A DNA stretch of 39,789 bases, taken from contig NZ_JAMGBF010000150.1 in NCBI RefSeq assembly GCF_023516615.1, forward strand, positions 1 to 39,789. The letters are read 5' to 3'. Shown here piece after piece: positions 36,909 through 39,789 of the stretch. Under the pieces are notes generated by a model. It worked only from the letters and a program-made list of their open reading frames with translations, searched no databases and was not told the DNA's origin. The translations under genes were made by a program, and so were the position numbers. This stretch comes from Streptomyces panaciradicis (GTDB lineage Bacteria > Actinomycetota > Actinomycetes > Streptomycetales > Streptomycetaceae). Position 1 is the first letter of the stretch. Each line of letters begins with the position of its first letter.

Positions 36909-39247
36909 TCAGCGACCGGTCGTACACCGTGGAACCGTGGTGCGTGCGCGAGACGGCCCTGAACCTCGACGTCCTGGCCCAGAGCGAGTCGGTCTTCGCC
37001 CTGTCCAACGGCCATGTCGGCTGGCGCGGCAACCTCGACGAGGGCGAACCGCACGGACTGCCCGGCTCCTACCTCGGCGGCGTCCACGAACTGCACCCGC
37101 TGCCCTACGCGGAGGCCGGCTACGGCTATCCCGAGTCCGGCCAGACGGTCATCAACGTCACCAACGGCAAGGTGCTGCGGCTGCTCGTCGACGACGAGCC
37201 CTTCGACCTGCGCTACGGCCGCCTCGTCTCCCACGAGCGCACCCTCGACCTGCGCCGGGGGGTGCTGGAGCGGGTCTGCGAATGGATCTCCCCGGCGGGG
37301 ACGGCGATACGGGTGCGCTCCTCCCGGCTCGTCTCCCTCACCCAGCGCGCGATCGCCGCCGTCTCCTACGAGGTGGAGCCCGTCAAGGCACGTACGCGCG
37401 TCGTGATCCAGTCGGAGCTCGTCGCCAACGAGACGCTGCCCGAGACCAAGGGCGACCCGCGGGCCGCCAAGGCGCTGCAGTCGCCGCTGGAGCCGGAGGA
37501 GGACTTCGCCGCGGGCCGGCGTCTGCGGCTGGTGCACCGCACCCGGCGCAGCGGTCTGCGGGTGGCCGTCGCCGCCGACCACGTGGTCGAGGGCCCCGAG
37601 GGCACGAGCACCAGCAGCGAGAGCAACGAGGACGTCGCCCGGCTCACCGTCACCTCCGTCCTGGAACCCGGCGAGCGGCTGCGCGTGGAGAAGCTGGTCG
37701 CCCACGGCTGGTCCGGCACCCGCTCCAAGCCGGCGATGAGCGACCAGGTCGAGGCGGCGCTGGCCGCCGCGAGCGTCGGCGGCTGGGCCGGTCTGGCCGA
37801 GGAGCAGCAGACCACCCTCGACGACTTCTGGGCGCGCGCCGACGTCGAGGTGGGCGGCGACGAGGAGATCCAGCAGGCCGTCCGCTTCGCCCTCTTCCAC
37901 GTGCTGCAGGCCGGCGCCCGCGCCGAACAGCGCGCGATCCCCGCCAAGGGCCTGACCGGGTCCGGCTACGACGGCCACGCCTTCTGGGACACCGAGGCCT
38001 TCGTGCTGCCGCTGCTCACCTGCACCGCGCCCGAGTCCGTCGCCGAGGCGCTGCGCTGGCGGCACAGCACCCTGGACGCCGCGCGGGAGCGCAGCGCCCA
38101 ACTCGGCCTGCGCGGCGCGGCGTTCCCCTGGCGCACCATCGAGGGCTCGGAGTGCTCGGCGTACTGGCCGGCCGGCACGGCGGCCTTCCACGTGAACGCG
38201 GCGGTCGCCGACGCGGTCGTGCGCTACACGGCCTCCACCGGCGACGAGCCGTTCGAGCGGGAGGCGGGCGTCGAGCTGCTGGTGGAGACGGCCAGACTGT
38301 GGCGCTCCCTCGGGCATCACGACCACCGCGGCGACTTCCACATCGACGGCGTCACCGGCCCCGACGAGTACAGCGCGATCGCCGACGACAACACGTACAC
38401 CAACCTCATGGCCCGGCGGAACCTGCTGGCCGCGGCGGAGGTCTGCGAGCGCCACCCGGACCGGGCCGCGCAGCTCGGCGTGGACGACGAGGAGAGCGCG
38501 GCCTGGCGGGACGCGGCCGAGGCGATGTACATCCCGTACAACCGCGAACTCGGCGTGCACGAACAGCACGAGGGCTTCACCCGCCACCAGCGCTGGGACT
38601 TCGCCGGCACCCGCCCGGACCAGTACCCGCTGATGCTGCACTTCCCCTACTTCGACCTCTACCGCAAACAGGTCGTCAAGCAGGCCGACCTGGTCCTGGC
38701 CATGTACACCTGCGCGGGCTTCTTCGACGAGGAGCACCTGGCGCGCAACTTCGCCTACTACGAGCCGCTGACCGTGCGCGACTCCTCCCTGTCCGCGTGC
38801 GTGCAGGCCGTCGTCGCCGCCCGGGCCGGCCATCTGGAACTCGCCTACGACTACACGGGCGAGGCCGCGCTGATGGACCTGCAGGACCTGGAACACAACA
38901 CCCGCGACGGGCTGCACATCGCGTCGCTGGCCGGGACCTGGACGGCCCTGGTCGCCGGGTTCGGCGGACTGCGCCACGACGGCGACGGACTGAGCTTCGC
39001 CCCCTGGCTGCCGGAACGGCTGAGCCGGCTCGCCTTCAACCTCCAGCTCCTCGGCCGCCGGCTGCGCGTGGAGATCGGCCCCGAGAAGGCCACGTACACC
39101 CTGCTGTCCGGTCCGCCCCTGACCATCCGCCACCACGGGACCCCGGTGACGGTCCGTACGGACACCCCCGTCCTGCGCACGGTTCCGCAGCCGCCGCAGC
39201 GCCCGGCCCCCGAGCAGCCGCCGCACCGCGCCCCGTACCGCCGCTGA
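36905..39247 (+). CDS. Glycoside hydrolase family 65 disaccharide phosphorylase
   Basis: A 780-residue GH65 enzyme. The N-terminal beta-sandwich opens with ETALNLDVLAQSESVFALSN and GHVGWRGNLDEGEPHGLPGS, characteristic of family 65. The catalytic (alpha/alpha)6 barrel contains KGLTGSGYDGHAFWDTEAFV, AFPWRTIEGSECSAYWPAGT and HIDGVTGPDEYSAIADDNTY, where Glu488 of GPDEY is the general acid. KQVVKQADLVLAM is the expected Lys/Gln-rich phosphate-side segment. Family members phosphorolyse maltose, trehalose, kojibiose or nigerose to beta-glucose 1-phosphate and a hexose; I cannot choose between them. The GTG start overlaps the mutase stop codon. It has a Pro-rich C-terminal tail of about 20 residues and no signal peptide, so it acts in the cytoplasm. 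Confidence 0.93.
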   Translation: MISDRSYTVEPWCVRETALNLDVLAQSESVFALSNGHVGWRGNLDEGEPHGLPGSYLGGVHELHPLPYAEAGYGYPESGQTVINVTNGKVLRLLVDDEPFDLRYGRLVSHERTLDLRRGVLERVCEWISPAGTAIRVRSSRLVSLTQRAIAAVSYEVEPVKARTRVVIQSELVANETLPETKGDPRAAKALQSPLEPEEDFAAGRRLRLVHRTRRSGLRVAVAADHVVEGPEGTSTSSESNEDVARLTVTSVLEPGERLRVEKLVAHGWSGTRSKPAMSDQVEAALAAASVGGWAGLAEEQQTTLDDFWARADVEVGGDEEIQQAVRFALFHVLQAGARAEQRAIPAKGLTGSGYDGHAFWDTEAFVLPLLTCTAPESVAEALRWRHSTLDAARERSAQLGLRGAAFPWRTIEGSECSAYWPAGTAAFHVNAAVADAVVRYTASTGDEPFEREAGVELLVETARLWRSLGHHDHRGDFHIDGVTGPDEYSAIADDNTYTNLMARRNLLAAAEVCERHPDRAAQLGVDDEESAAWRDAAEAMYIPYNRELGVHEQHEGFTRHQRWDFAGTRPDQYPLMLHFPYFDLYRKQVVKQADLVLAMYTCAGFFDEEHLARNFAYYEPLTVRDSSLSACVQAVVAARAGHLELAYDYTGEAALMDLQDLEHNTRDGLHIASLAGTWTALVAGFGGLRHDGDGLSFAPWLPERLSRLAFNLQLLGRRLRVEIGPEKATYTLLSGPPLTIRHHGTPVTVRTDTPVLRTVPQPPQRPAPEQPPHRAPYRR

Positions 39248-39365
39248 CGGCGCCGGGGGAGGGCGTCAGGCGCCTGGCCGTACCGGACAGGGCACGGCCG
39301 GGCACGGCGGGTTAGTTTGTGCCCGTCCGCGAAGAATCCCCCGTGGTGCGGAAGGGCGGCCCCGC

Positions 39366-39789
39366 ATGACGTCCGAGCAGGTCAGCCTCGCGGCCGGCCG
39401 CCGCCACGCCTACTGGCAGACCGCCCTCACCGCCGCCGTGGTGGCGGCCGTCGGCTATGCCGTCCACCGGCACTGGCCGGTGCTGCGCACGGGCGCCGTC
39501 CGGCTGGCCGTGGCCGATCAGCGCTGGCTGCTGGCGGGCGCCCTGGCCGCCGGTGCGACCTGGGTCTGCGCGGCCCTGGCCCAGCAGGGCGCGGTGCGGC
39601 GGCGGCTGCCCGCGGGTCCGCTGGTGGCCGCGCAGTTCGCCGCCACCGCCGCCGGTCAGTTGCTGCCCGCGGGCATCGGCGCCGCAACGGTCGGCCTGCG
39701 CTTCCTCATGCGCTGCGGACTGACGCCCGGCCGCTCCGCCGCGGCCCTCGCCGTGAAGGCCGCGGCCGGCGCCGTGGTCCGCGGCGCCC
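39366..39789 (+). CDS. Flippase-like multi-TM protein (LPG-synthase TM domain), N-terminal part
   Basis: The gene runs off the right edge after 141 residues. At least three hydrophobic segments are visible (TALTAAVVAAVGYAV, LLAGALAAGATWVCAALA and FAATAAGQLLPAGIGAATVG). The pattern AQFAATAAGQLLPAGIGAAT, followed by a Leu/Arg segment, resembles the conserved core of the lysylphosphatidylglycerol-synthase transmembrane (AglD/YbhN-like) family, which flips or modifies lipids. The ATG follows GGAAGGG by nine bases, and GTTAGTTTG about 50 bases upstream may be its -10 region. The function cannot be settled from this fragment. Confidence 0.65.
   Translation, partial: MTSEQVSLAAGRRHAYWQTALTAAVVAAVGYAVHRHWPVLRTGAVRLAVADQRWLLAGALAAGATWVCAALAQQGAVRRRLPAGPLVAAQFAATAAGQLLPAGIGAATVGLRFLMRCGLTPGRSAAALAVKAAAGAVVRGA

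Noticed and set aside
1..39789. tRNA, rRNA, known riboswitch or biosynthetic gene cluster core enzymes
   Set aside because: No cloverleaf, ribosomal or recognisable riboswitch pattern was seen, and no PKS, NRPS, terpene or RiPP core gene is present.

Overview
The window is about 40 kb of very GC-rich DNA (roughly 72-73% G+C by eye). Open reading frames show strong G/C preference at third codon positions, GTG and TTG starts are common, and the families present (streptogrisin-type protease, PF04672 methyltransferase, SpoIIE-type PP2C with ANTAR, ROK and TetR regulators, PPOX/F420 protein) are typical of actinomycetes. The best reading is a Streptomyces chromosome. No rRNA, tRNA, CRISPR array or intact transposase was seen. 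Functions are assigned from recognisable motifs only; no database search was possible.

Layout. 1-4 kb: the tail of a metallo-beta-lactamase-fold hydrolase, two SDR oxidoreductases around a small membrane-anchored unknown, and a secreted L,D-transpeptidase. 3.6-6.5 kb: a Gfo/Idh/MocA oxidoreductase divergent from a ROK regulator, with mirrored 15-bp sites between them, then a small acidic protein. 6.6-13.4 kb: a protease with a C-terminal membrane anchor, a methyltransferase, a DUF3800-like protein, a PPOX flavin/F420 protein and a 925-aa secreted alpha/beta hydrolase. 13.6-14.05 kb: a higher-order tandem repeat. 14.3-16.8 kb: a PaaI-like thioesterase, a Zn-ribbon/OB-fold protein and a TetR regulator with matching palindromes at two promoters, then a membrane-anchored peptidoglycan-binding protein. 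16.8-25.6 kb, all minus strand: an ANTAR-GAF-PAS-PP2C phosphatase, a two-TM ABM-domain protein, an unknown with an AT-rich promoter region, a MurR/RpiR regulator, a GT39-like membrane glycosyltransferase, a long hairpin (MITE-like) element and a Tat-exported PAP2 phosphatase.

26-39 kb is a carbohydrate region. A GlcNAc-kinase-like gene is divergent from a ROK regulator across a 24-bp palindrome. After the regulator come a sugar-binding lipoprotein, two permeases and two large cytoplasmic proteins that look like (alpha/alpha)6-toroid polysaccharide-lyase relatives, tightly spaced on one strand. No ABC ATPase is encoded, so a shared ATPase of the MsiK type is presumed. A P-loop sugar/nucleoside kinase, a beta-phosphoglucomutase-like HAD enzyme and a GH65 disaccharide phosphorylase follow. 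The last two overlap by four bases and form a phosphorolysis module giving glucose 6-phosphate. The window ends inside a flippase-like multi-TM protein.

Main points of interest: the import/lyase operon of unknown substrate, the 24/39-bp higher-order repeat, the long hairpin element whose arm differences become G-U wobbles on one strand only, several candidate operators, and a set of probable leaderless promoters.
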